Shown here in pieces: positions 16,333-26,350 of a stretch of DNA of 64,000 nt. The notes under the pieces were generated by a model. The model was not told the DNA's origin. It searched no databases and saw only the letters and a list, made by a program, of their open reading frames with translations. Positions within the stretch are counted from its first letter, which is position 1; each line of letters begins with the position of its first letter. The DNA is from Vreelandella populi (GTDB lineage Bacteria; Pseudomonadota; Gammaproteobacteria; Pseudomonadales; Halomonadaceae): assembly GCF_003989825.1 (NCBI RefSeq), contig NZ_RZHE01000002.1:124001-188000 (forward strand), given 5' to 3'. The translations under genes were made by a program, and so were the position numbers.

Positions 16333-18885
16333 ATGACACACGACCCTGCTCCGATCCCCTCTAATGACGCGGCGCCATACACCGCCATGGCACGCCTGGC
16401 ATTATGCAGTTTTGTCTATGTCATCTGCGCCTTGTTTCTTATGGCGGGGCTGACGCTGATCTATCTAAGCCTTTCGCTGGATGCACGTGAGGTTCTGCAT
16501 AGCGAAGCCGACGCAGCCAGGGCGCTGGAGAGCAGGCAGGATAAAATCGGTAAGGTGTTGGCTGATAACGCGTTCTGGATTGATGCCTTTAGCTATACGT
16601 ACGGCTCCATCAATATGCCGTGGGCCTTTGAGCGTGACAACATCGGCCCATCTCTCTTTTCAACCTATGGCCTGGACGGCGTATTTATCATCGATCCGAA
16701 TGCGGTGACCCGCTACAGCATCATCGACGGTGAGCTTAGTGACATTGACGCAAGCGAGTGGATAACCGGTGACCTGGCCATCCTGCTTGCCAAAGCACGT
16801 AGAGAATCCGCTGAAAATGAAATCGCGTATGCGTATTTTTCCGTAAGAGGAACACCGGCCGTCGTATCTGCCGCGGTGATACGTCCAGACAGTTCCTATG
16901 ACCAATTCGATCAGCTTTCGTATTTGGTTTATGTCGATGTGCTTACCGATACCAAGCTTATGGTGATCCAAGAGGCCTTTGATCTGCATGGCCTTAAAGC
17001 GAACCTGGGAAACATACCTGACGCCCGAAGACCTCAGCTCAGGTTGCAAGAGGATGTTGGCGAGGCTGTAACCTTACAATGGGAAAGTGAGGCGTTGGGT
17101 CGGTCGATTCTGAACAAGTTCCTGCCGATGCTGTTCTTGCTTGGCGTGCTGGTTGCCATGTTAGTTAAGAGCCTTCGCAGGCGCATCATTCATGCGAGCG
17201 AGATGATCGAGGCGGCTCAGCGTGCCTTACAGATCAGCGAGCAGCGTTTCAAGAATGTATCGGAAGCAGCATCTGACTGGATCTGGGAGACTGATCCGGA
17301 TCAGAACCTGACCTACCTTTCCGAGCGCTTTACTCAACTAACGGGCTTACCTTGCAACGATTGGGTCGGACGGCCACTGTCAGAACTCTTAACCTACAAT
17401 ACAACAAAGCTGGTGTCCGCGGCAAAGCACTGCAATGCAACCAGACGCAAGCCAATGCTTTGTGAAATGCGTGACACCAACGATAGGCTTCACTATTGCC
17501 AATTGTTTGTCCGTGAAGCATGGGTAGGTGATCAGCTTCAGGGGTATCAGGGAACAGTCTGTGATATTACCCAGGAAGTCGAAGCCAAGGCGCACATCGA
17601 GTACCTCAGTCACCATGACACGCTGACAGGGCTGGCGAACCGTCGTCACCTTGACCATTACCTTAATGATCGCTTGAACCAAGGGCTGACCGGCGACCGT
17701 CCGCTGTTTCTTTTGGCGCTGGACCTTGACCGCTTCAAACCTATCAACGATACCTTCGGCCACACCACTGGCGACCTGGTGCTTCAGGAGGTTGCCAATG
17801 CCATCAGCCGCTGCACCCGCGATACGGATCTGGTTGCAAGGCTGGGTGGAGACGAATTTATCGTGGTTGCTACCGATTGCCGTACCTATGAGGATGCAGA
17901 GCGCTTGTGCCAACGACTGATTGAGGAAATCAACCAACCGATTCGGATTGACGGGAACGATGTCAGCGTCGGTACGAGTATCGGCATCGCCGCTGCGCCC
18001 TATCACGGATTAACTGCTGAAGACCTGTTGCGCTACGGGGACATAGCGCTTTACGAAGCCAAGTCCAACGGGCGCAATCTGTTCCGGTTCTACGAGCCGG
18101 TGATGAATGAAAGAATCATGGAGCGCCGTCAGCTGGAGATGGATATGCGCCAGGCCCTGCGCCGGCGAGAGTTCCGTCTCGTTTTCCAGCCACGTTACAA
18201 TGCAACAACTCAAAAGATTGTAGGGGCTGAGGCGCTGGTGCGCTGGCAGCATCCGACCCGAGATTTACTCAGCCCAGCTTGCTTCATTCCGCTGGCCGAA
18301 GAGACAGGCCTGATCTTTGAACTCAGCGACTGGGTGCTGCATGAGGCCTGTCTCAACGCTCTAAGCTGGAACGACAATGTGCTTGTATCGGTGAACCTGT
18401 CGCCCTTGGAGTTTCAGCGCAATGATCTGGTGGATCGCATTGCGGCCGTAATTGAACGTACCGGTATCGCGCCACAGCGCCTGGAGCTAGAAATCACCGA
18501 AAGCGTTATGCTTGAAGACGCTACCTCTGCGCTGACAATGATGAACAAGCTCAAAGCGCTAGGGGTACGCTTGTCGATGGATGATTTTGGTACCGGCTAT
18601 TCGTCGCTGGGCTATTTGCGTAGCTATCCGTTCGACGGAATCAAGATTGATCGCAGTTTCATCATGGGCTTGGATCAGTCACAGAGTGGTGAGGCACTAG
18701 TAAACGCTATCATCAGTATGGGCCACGCTCTCGCTTTAACCGTTACTGCCGAAGGCATTGAGACCGCAGAGCAACTTGGTAAAGTGGTCGAGCTTGCTTG
18801 CGATCAAGCCCAAGGATTTTACCTGGGCCGTCCTGTGTCGCCCATGCTGTTTAGACAAGTTGTCGAGGAAGTGGAGTTAAGCTGA
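16333..18885 (+). CDS. Membrane GGDEF-EAL protein with CHASE4 sensor and PAS
   Basis: 850 residues from ATG 16333; the upstream frame has no family resemblance. Order: TM helix (about 25-50), a periplasmic CHASE4-like domain with the ESRQDKIGKVLADNAFW signature, TM (about 270-288), PAS (about 305-420), GGDEF and EAL. GGDEF is intact (LGGDEF, about 505) with an RDTD I-site. The EAL domain keeps EAL (Glu633), the NLSP Asn, EITES and DDFGTGYSS. Both activities could therefore be functional, with the sensor or PAS choosing synthesis or breakdown of c-di-GMP. It is one of four such genes between 11.2 and 23.8 kb. Confidence 0.92.
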   Translation: MTHDPAPIPSNDAAPYTAMARLALCSFVYVICALFLMAGLTLIYLSLSLDAREVLHSEADAARALESRQDKIGKVLADNAFWIDAFSYTYGSINMPWAFERDNIGPSLFSTYGLDGVFIIDPNAVTRYSIIDGELSDIDASEWITGDLAILLAKARRESAENEIAYAYFSVRGTPAVVSAAVIRPDSSYDQFDQLSYLVYVDVLTDTKLMVIQEAFDLHGLKANLGNIPDARRPQLRLQEDVGEAVTLQWESEALGRSILNKFLPMLFLLGVLVAMLVKSLRRRIIHASEMIEAAQRALQISEQRFKNVSEAASDWIWETDPDQNLTYLSERFTQLTGLPCNDWVGRPLSELLTYNTTKLVSAAKHCNATRRKPMLCEMRDTNDRLHYCQLFVREAWVGDQLQGYQGTVCDITQEVEAKAHIEYLSHHDTLTGLANRRHLDHYLNDRLNQGLTGDRPLFLLALDLDRFKPINDTFGHTTGDLVLQEVANAISRCTRDTDLVARLGGDEFIVVATDCRTYEDAERLCQRLIEEINQPIRIDGNDVSVGTSIGIAAAPYHGLTAEDLLRYGDIALYEAKSNGRNLFRFYEPVMNERIMERRQLEMDMRQALRRREFRLVFQPRYNATTQKIVGAEALVRWQHPTRDLLSPACFIPLAEETGLIFELSDWVLHEACLNALSWNDNVLVSVNLSPLEFQRNDLVDRIAAVIERTGIAPQRLELEITESVMLEDATSALTMMNKLKALGVRLSMDDFGTGYSSLGYLRSYPFDGIKIDRSFIMGLDQSQSGEALVNAIISMGHALALTVTAEGIETAEQLGKVVELACDQAQGFYLGRPVSPMLFRQVVEEVELS

Positions 18886-19167
18886 GCATGTCCGGAGACG
18901 TTGCTCCAAAAGTGCACAGGGGGTCGCACACGTTTATAATTGTTAAATGATTGATATATAAAAATTTTAAAACATGAATGCCTTATGTTGATTAAATAAC
19001 GTGTATTTCTGCCGCTAATTCTCGCCTCCAAAGCAACTCAGCTAAGTGATAATAAGCTGGTCCATTAAAAATCATTACAGTGGGGTGGAACTATACGTGC
19101 CATCTTACTGCCTATGCCGGCCTAACAGGCCGTTTGATGCCGGTTTCAACAGGTTCGGGTAAAATCC

Positions 19168-21039
19168 TTGCTTACCATTATTTTGCGGTCTTTTTCGCCG
19201 AGGCGTTTAGTGATTAGCCTGGGCACCCTCGGCGTCCTCGCTCTCGGAGGGCTGCTTATACTCGATAATTGCTACGAGTATGAGTCCCGGCTCGCTAACC
19301 TTCATGAATCCCTGAACGCCCAGACAACGCTGCTAGCCGAACATGCCCAGCTTTCCTTGGCCGCGGCAGAGACGGTCCTCATCCAGGTTCAAGAAGATAT
19401 GCTGGACAGGGGGCTGGATACGCTTGCCGCTGATCCTGCGTACTTGCAATCGCTACGTAAGCTGCTCGCACGCACCCCTCAACTGACTTCGCTCATTATC
19501 GTGGATTCTCTGGGCCAGGTGCGCCTTTCATCTGTAGAATCGTCTGCGTTGATCGATGTAGGAGTTAGTGACCGAGATTACTTTCAGGCCCATGCCAGCG
19601 GGATGTATCAGTATGTCGGCGAGCCGATTATCGGCCGTAGTTCGGGGCGCCCGTTGCTGCCGGTGAGCATCAGAATGGGAGGGCGCCATGGCGAGTTTCA
19701 GGGCGTCATCATGGCCTCCTTGAACATCGATTACTTCGAGGCGTTTTACTCAAATGTTCGCAAAGACTCGTATCTACGCCTGGGCATGTTCCGTAACGAC
19801 GGGACACTACTCACGCTGGTGCCTCCGTTCGTTCACTACCAGACCGAGGCATCGAAAGCGGCCCTGGCCGCCGAACTCGGTGATTACAAAGTACGGACTT
19901 GGCTGAATGCCTCGCCGCTGGATGGTGTGACGAAGTACACCAGTTTCCGCCGGTTGAACGGATACCCCGTCGTAGTGACGGCCTCCTACGATTATGGCTC
20001 GTTTATGCAGGGGCTTTATCCGACGTTTATGCGCAACGCTCTGGTTTTCATTCTGCTGACGTCGGGCACTGTGGTCATGGTTCGCTTTATCAATCGCGCT
20101 ATGCATACGGCCGACAAGGCGCGTAAGGGCGAGCTGCGAATTGCCCGCCTGAGTCAGGCTATTGCTCATCACCTGCCCAACGGTCATGTCGTCGTGTTCG
20201 ATCAGGAACTGCGTATCGTTTTCGCCGAGGGTCAATTCAGCCGCCTGCATCCGGTGTTCAGCGAGGAGGATGCCCAGGGGAGGCAATTGTGTGAATTCTT
20301 TCCTCAAGTGATCTGCACCCAGCTTGAACTCATGGCCCAGCAGGCACTGGCCGGTGATGAATCCGAGGCGGAGGTTACCTGGGGGCTCTACGAGCTGCGG
20401 GTTTTCAGCGTGCCCCTCCGGGACGATAACGATGAAATCAGTAGCGGATTGTTTCTGACCCAGGACATTACCGAGCTCAAGGAGACGCAGCGCTCCCTGG
20501 AAAGACTCTCAGCCACTGATGGCCTGCTGGGCATCGCCAACCGGCGTGAGTTCGAACGTGTTCTCGGCGAGGAGTGGCGACGCGCCTTGCGTAGACAACA
20601 GCCCATCAGCTTGTTAATGGTCGATGTAGATTACTTCAAGCGCTACAACGATACCTACGGTCACCCGGAAGGTGACCACTGCCTACAGCAGGTGGCAGAC
20701 TTGCTTCGCAATATTGTCCAACGCCCCGGCGATCTGGTCGCCCGCTACGGTGGGGAGGAAATGGCAATTCTGCTGCCGGATACCCCCCGAGCCGGGGCTC
20801 TTTACGTCGCGCAGCAGCTTCATGCTCGGCTGGCCGAGCGCAATCTTCCCTTCGCCAACTCGCCGGGAGCCTCGCATGTGACGGTTAGCATCGGCGTTGC
20901 CACGCATGTGCCGGCGTCGCAGGAAGAACGCTCTACCTTGGTTAGCATGGCAGATGAGGCACTGTATCGAGCCAAACAGCAGGGGCGAAACCGGACAGCT
21001 ACACCGCCTAGGGAATTATGGGCCGTTGCCGCCGACTGA
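19168..21039 (+). CDS. Membrane diguanylate cyclase (dCACHE-PAS-GGEEM)
   Basis: 623 residues if the TTG at 19168 is used. The start is uncertain: TTG 19183 and GTG 19210 are also possible, and no strong ribosome-binding site is visible. A TM helix (about 14-32), a dCACHE-like periplasmic domain with DRDYFQAHASG and GEPIIGRSSGRP motifs, a second TM (about 290-308), a divergent PAS, then GGDEF. The active-site motif is GGEEM (about 528), an accepted variant, with an RPGD I-site, so activity is expected. It is convergent with the GGDEF-EAL gene downstream. Its leader at 18886-19167 holds only a short hairpin at 19118-19132. Confidence 0.88.
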   Translation: MLTIILRSFSPRRLVISLGTLGVLALGGLLILDNCYEYESRLANLHESLNAQTTLLAEHAQLSLAAAETVLIQVQEDMLDRGLDTLAADPAYLQSLRKLLARTPQLTSLIIVDSLGQVRLSSVESSALIDVGVSDRDYFQAHASGMYQYVGEPIIGRSSGRPLLPVSIRMGGRHGEFQGVIMASLNIDYFEAFYSNVRKDSYLRLGMFRNDGTLLTLVPPFVHYQTEASKAALAAELGDYKVRTWLNASPLDGVTKYTSFRRLNGYPVVVTASYDYGSFMQGLYPTFMRNALVFILLTSGTVVMVRFINRAMHTADKARKGELRIARLSQAIAHHLPNGHVVVFDQELRIVFAEGQFSRLHPVFSEEDAQGRQLCEFFPQVICTQLELMAQQALAGDESEAEVTWGLYELRVFSVPLRDDNDEISSGLFLTQDITELKETQRSLERLSATDGLLGIANRREFERVLGEEWRRALRRQQPISLLMVDVDYFKRYNDTYGHPEGDHCLQQVADLLRNIVQRPGDLVARYGGEEMAILLPDTPRAGALYVAQQLHARLAERNLPFANSPGASHVTVSIGVATHVPASQEERSTLVSMADEALYRAKQQGRNRTATPPRELWAVAAD

Positions 21040-21193
21040 AGCGGTAACCTGTGGTTGTATGGCTCAAAGTTATCCCCTTTTAACTTAGCTTTATTAGCGC
21101 GACGTCCGGGGGGGCAGATCGTCCTCGCTTACGAATTAGACCTAAAGAACGTACCTTCAACACCCATACATATCCGTGTCATAGAGCTCGACA

Positions 21194-23785
21194 CTAGGTC
21201 AAACCGTGAAGCTGATTAGACGGATACCCATTTTTTTCAACGTAAGTAACCAGCATGGACAGCGGTAATGGCTCTGCAATGAAGTAACCTTGTGCCTCGT
21301 CGCATTGGGTTTGGCAGAGCAGGTCGAGAGTAGCCTTGTCTTCGACTCCTTCGGCAACGACATGCAATCCTAGCGCATGAGTCATGTCCGATAACGCTTT
21401 CATGAAACCGTGCCCGTGCGGTTCCGAGGCGTTGGGTGTAATGAATGTACGATCCAGCTTCACGACGTCGATTGGAAACTGCTGTAGATAGGAAATTCCG
21501 GCGTGACCAGCTCCGAAATCGTCAACCGCCAAGCGCACGCCAAGCGCCTTCAATTGCTGCATAGCCAGGGTCGAGGCTTGCATGTCATGGATGAAAGCGC
21601 CCTCGGTCAGTTCAAGTTCCAGGCATGTTGGCTGCATACCCGCCTGATCAAGGGCATGCTGGACCTGCGCGACCAAATTTGGCGAGAGCAACTGTTTAGG
21701 TGAAAGGTTCACCGATACGCACAGTTGATAGCCAAGGCGAGTGCTCAACCCTTGTATATCTAAACAGGCCTGCCTTAGTACCCAGATGCCTAATTCATCG
21801 ATCAGCCCAGTTTCTTCAGCGATCGAGATGAAGTCAGATGGTAGCACCAGACCGCACTCGGGATTGTTCCATCTTACTAATGCCTCAACACCCATCAGCT
21901 TTTCAGAAGGCAGTTCAATCCTTGGTTGGTAATGAAGCACGAACTCGCCTCGGTCAAGCGCGCCGCGCAGAGCTATTTCGAGCGCCATGCGCTTTTTCAT
22001 CTCGATGCTCATTTCTTCCGAGAAAAAGCCGTAGCGGTTTCCCCCCTCGGCCTTGGCCCTGTACATGGCGATGTCTGCATTCTGAATGAGAATATCTTTA
22101 CTTTGACCATCCTCTGGATACATGCAAATCCCGATGGAGGCGCTGGGAAACAGCTGATAATCGCTTACATCTACCGGCAGGGCTAACGTCTCTACCAGCT
22201 TCTTTGCGATTGATTCTACAGAGAGTTTTCCTCGCTGAGCGTGCGCAATGACTACAAACTCATCCCCTCCAAGGCGAGCAACGAGATCGCCGATGGGCAA
22301 CGCGGCTTGCAGGCGCTTGGCAATCTGACACAGCATTTCATCGCCTGAACCGTGTCCCAGCGAGTCGTTGATATGTTTAAATCGATCAAGGTCAATTAAC
22401 ATCACAGCGATCGGGGTATCAGAGGGGGTGAAGCTCAAAAGAGCCTCCAGATGCTCGTTCAAATACGCTCGGTTGGGAAGACCCGTTAGTCCATCATGTG
22501 TCGCCATGTGATGCAGGCGTTGTTGGGACTCTATACGCTCCGTGATATCCGTGTAGCTACCTGCCCACTCCTTCACAGCGCCTGATGCATCCACGATGGG
22601 TACGGCGTGAAACATCATGTGACGAAACTCACCATCTGCACGCCTCAAGCGTACTTCATCTTGCAGAGAAACCGCTTCTTGGCGCATGCGAGCAATTAGA
22701 GTCAACATGAATGCGCGGTCATCCGGATGAATTGCATCAAGCCACCCCATGCCTTCGGCCTGTTCGCGGGTAAAGCCCGTGAAACTCGTCCATTCAGGTA
22801 CGGGAGTGAATACTTCGACTTCACTTGAAGTTGTCCAGATAATCGCATTCGTCGCGTTCACGAGGGATCGGAAACGCAACTCGGCTCTGTTTCTTTCCTC
22901 AGTTTCCCGATAGCGTTCGATGATCAACGAAGCTGTATTGGCTACCAGCTGGATGGACGCAGTTTCTTCTTCGGTTGGCCCGCGCTTTTCTCGACAATAA
23001 AGCGGCATGACGCCCTGAAGGCAGCCTTTGGTTGAAAGCAAAGGCACTAGCCAGCAAGCTTGCCGCCCAAGGGGCATCATGAGGCGAAAGAATTGCTTGC
23101 CTAGTTCATCCTGGGTGGTATCGGTGATGATCGACGAAGCAAGGAACGTTAAGTTGTCACAGAAAGCGGTACTAGTTCCGGCGGCTAAGCCATCAATTGA
23201 TCGGTGGTACTCAGGCGGTATTGACGGGGCCACGCACATGGTTAGGCGAAACTGATCAGCATCGAGCAGCATCACGGAAGCCAGTAGGCCGGAGCCGGAT
23301 GGTTCTTCAACGAGATGACAGAGAAGGCCTAATATTTCTTTGAGCGGTGCACCACTCATAGCCAGTTCAAGAGCCTGTCGTTGCCCATGTGCAGCAACTT
23401 CAGCGTACTTTCTTGACGTGGCGTCCTGGGTAAAGCCATACACGTTCTCGATCTGGCCATCTTCACCTTGCGAGAAACCATTTACGGAAATCCAGCGCAC
23501 ATCGCCAGGGGTTCTCACCAGCCGGCACTCGTAGCGGTAGCAATCTGCCTTCAATAGCATGCTTTCGGTGATGCGCTCAGCTGCTTGTCTGTCATCAGGG
23601 TGAAGCGCCTCAAAAAATTCTTGTAGGGTACGAATGCCTTCAAAAATCTCAGAATCTGATCCAAAGGTTAAAGCGCCTGTATCAGTGTCTAGTTCCCACT
23701 CATAGACGTCGGCTTTTCCCAAGGTAAAACGGAAACGCTCCGGAAGGTCGGTAAGTAAGCGGGTACGAGCTGCAGAAAAGGGCAT
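21194..23785 (-). CDS. Cytosolic PAS-GAF-PAS-GGDEF-EAL protein
   Basis: 863 residues without TM helices. Order: PAS (about 20-130), GAF (about 140-300), PAS with PAC (about 305-430), GGDEF (LGGDEF, about 506) and EAL (Glu634). The position of the I-site Arg is a Pro (PIGD instead of RxxD), so product inhibition through that site should be lost. The EAL domain keeps NLSP, ELTE and VAEGVE, while the loop is DDFGAGHAG instead of DDFGTGYSS; this variant is seen in active enzymes. Starts at ATG 23785 behind a GGAG box. A 14-base perfect palindrome lies 57 bases upstream. Confidence 0.92.
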   Translation of the reverse strand: MPFSAARTRLLTDLPERFRFTLGKADVYEWELDTDTGALTFGSDSEIFEGIRTLQEFFEALHPDDRQAAERITESMLLKADCYRYECRLVRTPGDVRWISVNGFSQGEDGQIENVYGFTQDATSRKYAEVAAHGQRQALELAMSGAPLKEILGLLCHLVEEPSGSGLLASVMLLDADQFRLTMCVAPSIPPEYHRSIDGLAAGTSTAFCDNLTFLASSIITDTTQDELGKQFFRLMMPLGRQACWLVPLLSTKGCLQGVMPLYCREKRGPTEEETASIQLVANTASLIIERYRETEERNRAELRFRSLVNATNAIIWTTSSEVEVFTPVPEWTSFTGFTREQAEGMGWLDAIHPDDRAFMLTLIARMRQEAVSLQDEVRLRRADGEFRHMMFHAVPIVDASGAVKEWAGSYTDITERIESQQRLHHMATHDGLTGLPNRAYLNEHLEALLSFTPSDTPIAVMLIDLDRFKHINDSLGHGSGDEMLCQIAKRLQAALPIGDLVARLGGDEFVVIAHAQRGKLSVESIAKKLVETLALPVDVSDYQLFPSASIGICMYPEDGQSKDILIQNADIAMYRAKAEGGNRYGFFSEEMSIEMKKRMALEIALRGALDRGEFVLHYQPRIELPSEKLMGVEALVRWNNPECGLVLPSDFISIAEETGLIDELGIWVLRQACLDIQGLSTRLGYQLCVSVNLSPKQLLSPNLVAQVQHALDQAGMQPTCLELELTEGAFIHDMQASTLAMQQLKALGVRLAVDDFGAGHAGISYLQQFPIDVVKLDRTFITPNASEPHGHGFMKALSDMTHALGLHVVAEGVEDKATLDLLCQTQCDEAQGYFIAEPLPLSMLVTYVEKNGYPSNQLHGLT

Positions 23786-23841
23786 GACTCAACTCCATCT
23801 GCAGACGCATCGAGACAAGACCAAGCAAATGTTCAGGATAA

Positions 23842-23855
23842 ACATCGTACGATGT
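23842..23855. promoter_or_regulatory. 14-bp perfect palindrome upstream of GGDEF-EAL gene
   Basis: ACATCGTACGATGT is a perfect inverted repeat 57 bases ahead of the minus-strand ATG at 23785, a suitable position for a dimeric regulator. The regulator is unknown. Confidence 0.45.
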
Positions 23856-24313
23856 CACTATGACGGCGTCGCAGTATTGACGAAAAAGTTGGGAGAAATT
23901 TGTAGCAGTTTATCTTCACTGCTTTCAGACGTTACCGCATTCCTCTCCTCAGGGGATCGGACCTTATCAATCTTTCATGGCAAACGCCATAGGAATGGCT
24001 CCTAGGATGGCAGTTGTTCTTCTGGCTCATGACGTGCTTCTGTAGGCTGTTGGTTTTGTCTGTGTCCGTATAGCCGAGCACCATAGTTACTACAGTTTTT
24101 GTCATGACGCGATGAGGTCGACGCCGTGTAGACCGTGTTTTGCGCAGTAACCTCTTTATTGGTGATGCATCGTAAGGATGCCGGTATGATGTCGCCCGGA
24201 AGTGATCGTGGGGCGGATCTTGGCGTGCCGACGCTGGAACATAATCCAGAAAATATGAGGTAGAAGCGCGTCCACTGTTCCAATAATACTTGTATAAAAG
24301 GAAGCCTTTTCAA
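23856..24313. other. Long intergenic region between divergent genes
   Basis: About 460 bases without a recognisable gene. A minus-strand open frame at 24002-24313 has no family resemblance and no ribosome-binding site and was not accepted. The part next to 24313 supplies the AAGGAAG box of the antiporter-family gene. Both promoters should lie here. Confidence 0.5.
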
Positions 24314-25774
24314 ATGGCGAACGCTATAACGCTAAAGCAGCAAGCTGAGCAAGAACACTTTATGAGCCGAAAGGTCCTTCCCTGTTTAAGTGTGTTTGCG
24401 GTTATCTATTTAGTATCCATAGCGTTCGGTTACCATATTAATGCGATAGTGTTGGCTATCGTGCTGATGGTGATGCTGTGCTTGTTGAAAATACCGGTTG
24501 CTATCGCCCTGATTTCATCGGCACTGCTGGGAGCCTTGCATAGCGGGTTATCCATGAGCGAGGCCGTTGATACCTTCAATGACAACCTGTTAATGGGGGC
24601 GCAGGTCGGCGTTACCTACATTATGATTGGTGCCTTTGCGGTTGCCATTGCGCGAAGTGGGTTGGTGGATCTGCTTGCTTATAAGATCGCCTCACAGCTT
24701 GACCTTAACGTGGGTGCCACAAATAAAGGCGTAAAGTGGATGTTGCTTTTAGCGTTGGTAGCCGCTTCCATCATGTCCCAGAATCTAGTGCCTGTGCATA
24801 TTGCGTTTATCCCTATCCTTATCCCGCCTTTGCTTGGTGTGATGAACAAGCTGCGTATGGATCGCCGTGGCATCGCGTGTATTCTTGCCTGCTCGATGAG
24901 CGCTAGCTATTTGTTATTACCCACTGGGTTTGGGGCCATCTATTTAAATGAAATACTGCTGGCCAACGTTAATAGTGTTGGTCAGGCCTACGGAATGTCG
25001 GCTACGGCGGGCATGGTGCTGGAAGCTATGGTACTACCGGTAATGGGCATTCTGTTAGGCATGCTCGTAGCCGTTTTTTATACTTATCGTAAGCCGCGCA
25101 GTTATCAAGACGCTTTATCTACTACGCTTCAAACCGAAAAACCATTAAAACCGCTTAACTTTAAACAGATTATCTTCACGGTAGCAGCACTGGTTGTGGC
25201 ACTGATTTGCCAACTGCAATTTGACTCATTGTTAATAGGCGCAATGATCGGTTTTATGATTTTGAGTGCCGCAGGCATCTTTCGCTGGAGTGACCAGGAT
25301 GATGTTTTCACGGAAGGCTTACGCATGATGGCGCAAATTGCCGTTATTATTACGTTTGCTTCCGGCTTCTCCGGGATTTTAAACGCAACGAATGAAATTG
25401 CTCCCTTGGTTTCGGCTACGGCTGATTTTATTGGCGACAATATGGTGCTTGGCGCTGCATTAATGCTTGTCGTTGGCTTATTTATCACCATAGGATTTGG
25501 CGACTCTTTCGCTAGCGTGCCTATCCTTGCGCCTATCTATGTGCCTTTAGCGATCACGCTAGGCTTCTCGCCGGTAGCGACGATTGCCCTGTTAGGAGCT
25601 GCCGCGGCACTGGGTGATGCTGGTTCCCCAGCGTCTACTATTACGCTAGGTGCTACCGCTGGCCTAAACGCCGATGGGCAACACGATCATATTAGCGATA
25701 GTGTGATTCCTACGTTTATTCATGCCAACTTTGGCATGCTGATATTTGCTTGGGTCGCGGCATTGATGCTGTGA
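24314..25774 (+). CDS. Na+/H+ antiporter-family (NhaC/YuiF-like) transporter
   Basis: 486 residues, strongly hydrophobic, about 11-12 TM helices. The N-terminal block (HINAIVLAIVLMVML, KIPVAIALISSALLG) and the C-terminal GFGDSFASVPILAPIYVPLA and GDAGSPASTITLGAT motifs match the Na+/H+ antiporter-2/NhaC-type group related to Bacillus YuiF, whose members include amino acid/cation exchangers. ATG 24314 has AAGGAAG nine bases upstream; a longer frame from 24290 has none. A single-gene unit. The substrate cannot be settled by reading; Na+ extrusion would suit a halophile. Confidence 0.82.
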   Translation: MANAITLKQQAEQEHFMSRKVLPCLSVFAVIYLVSIAFGYHINAIVLAIVLMVMLCLLKIPVAIALISSALLGALHSGLSMSEAVDTFNDNLLMGAQVGVTYIMIGAFAVAIARSGLVDLLAYKIASQLDLNVGATNKGVKWMLLLALVAASIMSQNLVPVHIAFIPILIPPLLGVMNKLRMDRRGIACILACSMSASYLLLPTGFGAIYLNEILLANVNSVGQAYGMSATAGMVLEAMVLPVMGILLGMLVAVFYTYRKPRSYQDALSTTLQTEKPLKPLNFKQIIFTVAALVVALICQLQFDSLLIGAMIGFMILSAAGIFRWSDQDDVFTEGLRMMAQIAVIITFASGFSGILNATNEIAPLVSATADFIGDNMVLGAALMLVVGLFITIGFGDSFASVPILAPIYVPLAITLGFSPVATIALLGAAAALGDAGSPASTITLGATAGLNADGQHDHISDSVIPTFIHANFGMLIFAWVAALML

Positions 25775-25835
25775 CGTGTGAAAGTCCACTCGCCATCTGC
25801 TCATCCATCAGCCAACTTTGTAAAGGGAGCTAACC

Positions 25836-26324
25836 ATGCTTTTCCCCAAACGTATTGCCATCAAGCTGCTTACTCTTACGTTGGCGCTATTTCCCTCTGT
25901 ACTGCTTGCCCAGGATGCGCATATTGGCAGCGTGCGTACTGAATTTCGCATGCTGGGGCCGAACAATACCATTGAAGTGGAGCGCTTCGACGACCCCAAG
26001 GTGCAGGGTATCTCCTGTTATATTTCCTACTCTCAGGTTGGCGGAATCTCTGGCGCGGTGGGGCTTGCCGAGGAAGCCAGTGAGGCAAGCGTTGCCTGTC
26101 GGCAAACGGGGGAGATTATCTTTAATCCAGCTGAGGTAGAAGGGCAGGAGGTGGTGTTTACCCAGCGTCGCTCGGTACTTTTCAAGAACATGCGCGTGGT
26201 ACGCATGCACGACGCTGAAACCGAGACCTTTGTGTACCTGACCTATAGCACCAAGCTGGTGGATGGCTCGCCTAAGAATGCGGTGACGGCGGTGCACTAT
26301 GGCGACCTAACGCCAGCCCAATAG
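25836..26324 (+). CDS. creA: CreA family periplasmic protein
   Basis: 162 residues. A signal peptide (about 1-25, ending LLAQ) is followed by the CreA body: IGSVRTEFR near 30, FDDPKVQGISCYIS, GGISGAVGLAE and EASVACRQTG. Length and motifs match CreA throughout. The biochemical role of CreA is not known; despite the name it is not a proven regulator of the CreBC system. GGGAGC precedes ATG 25836. It is convergent with the CAP-domain gene. Confidence 0.92.
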   Translation: MLFPKRIAIKLLTLTLALFPSVLLAQDAHIGSVRTEFRMLGPNNTIEVERFDDPKVQGISCYISYSQVGGISGAVGLAEEASEASVACRQTGEIIFNPAEVEGQEVVFTQRRSVLFKNMRVVRMHDAETETFVYLTYSTKLVDGSPKNAVTAVHYGDLTPAQ

Positions 26325-26350
26325 CCGGGTGGGCACTTGAGCAACTAGGG

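Noticed and set aside
20740..20763. GGEEM as a dead cyclase motif
   Set aside because: GGEEF-type variants with Glu are catalytically competent, and the flanking residues and RxxD site are normal.
24002..24313. Minus-strand open frame of 103 codons in the 500-base spacer
   Set aside because: No ribosome-binding site, no recognisable domain, and it overlaps the leader of the antiporter-family gene.
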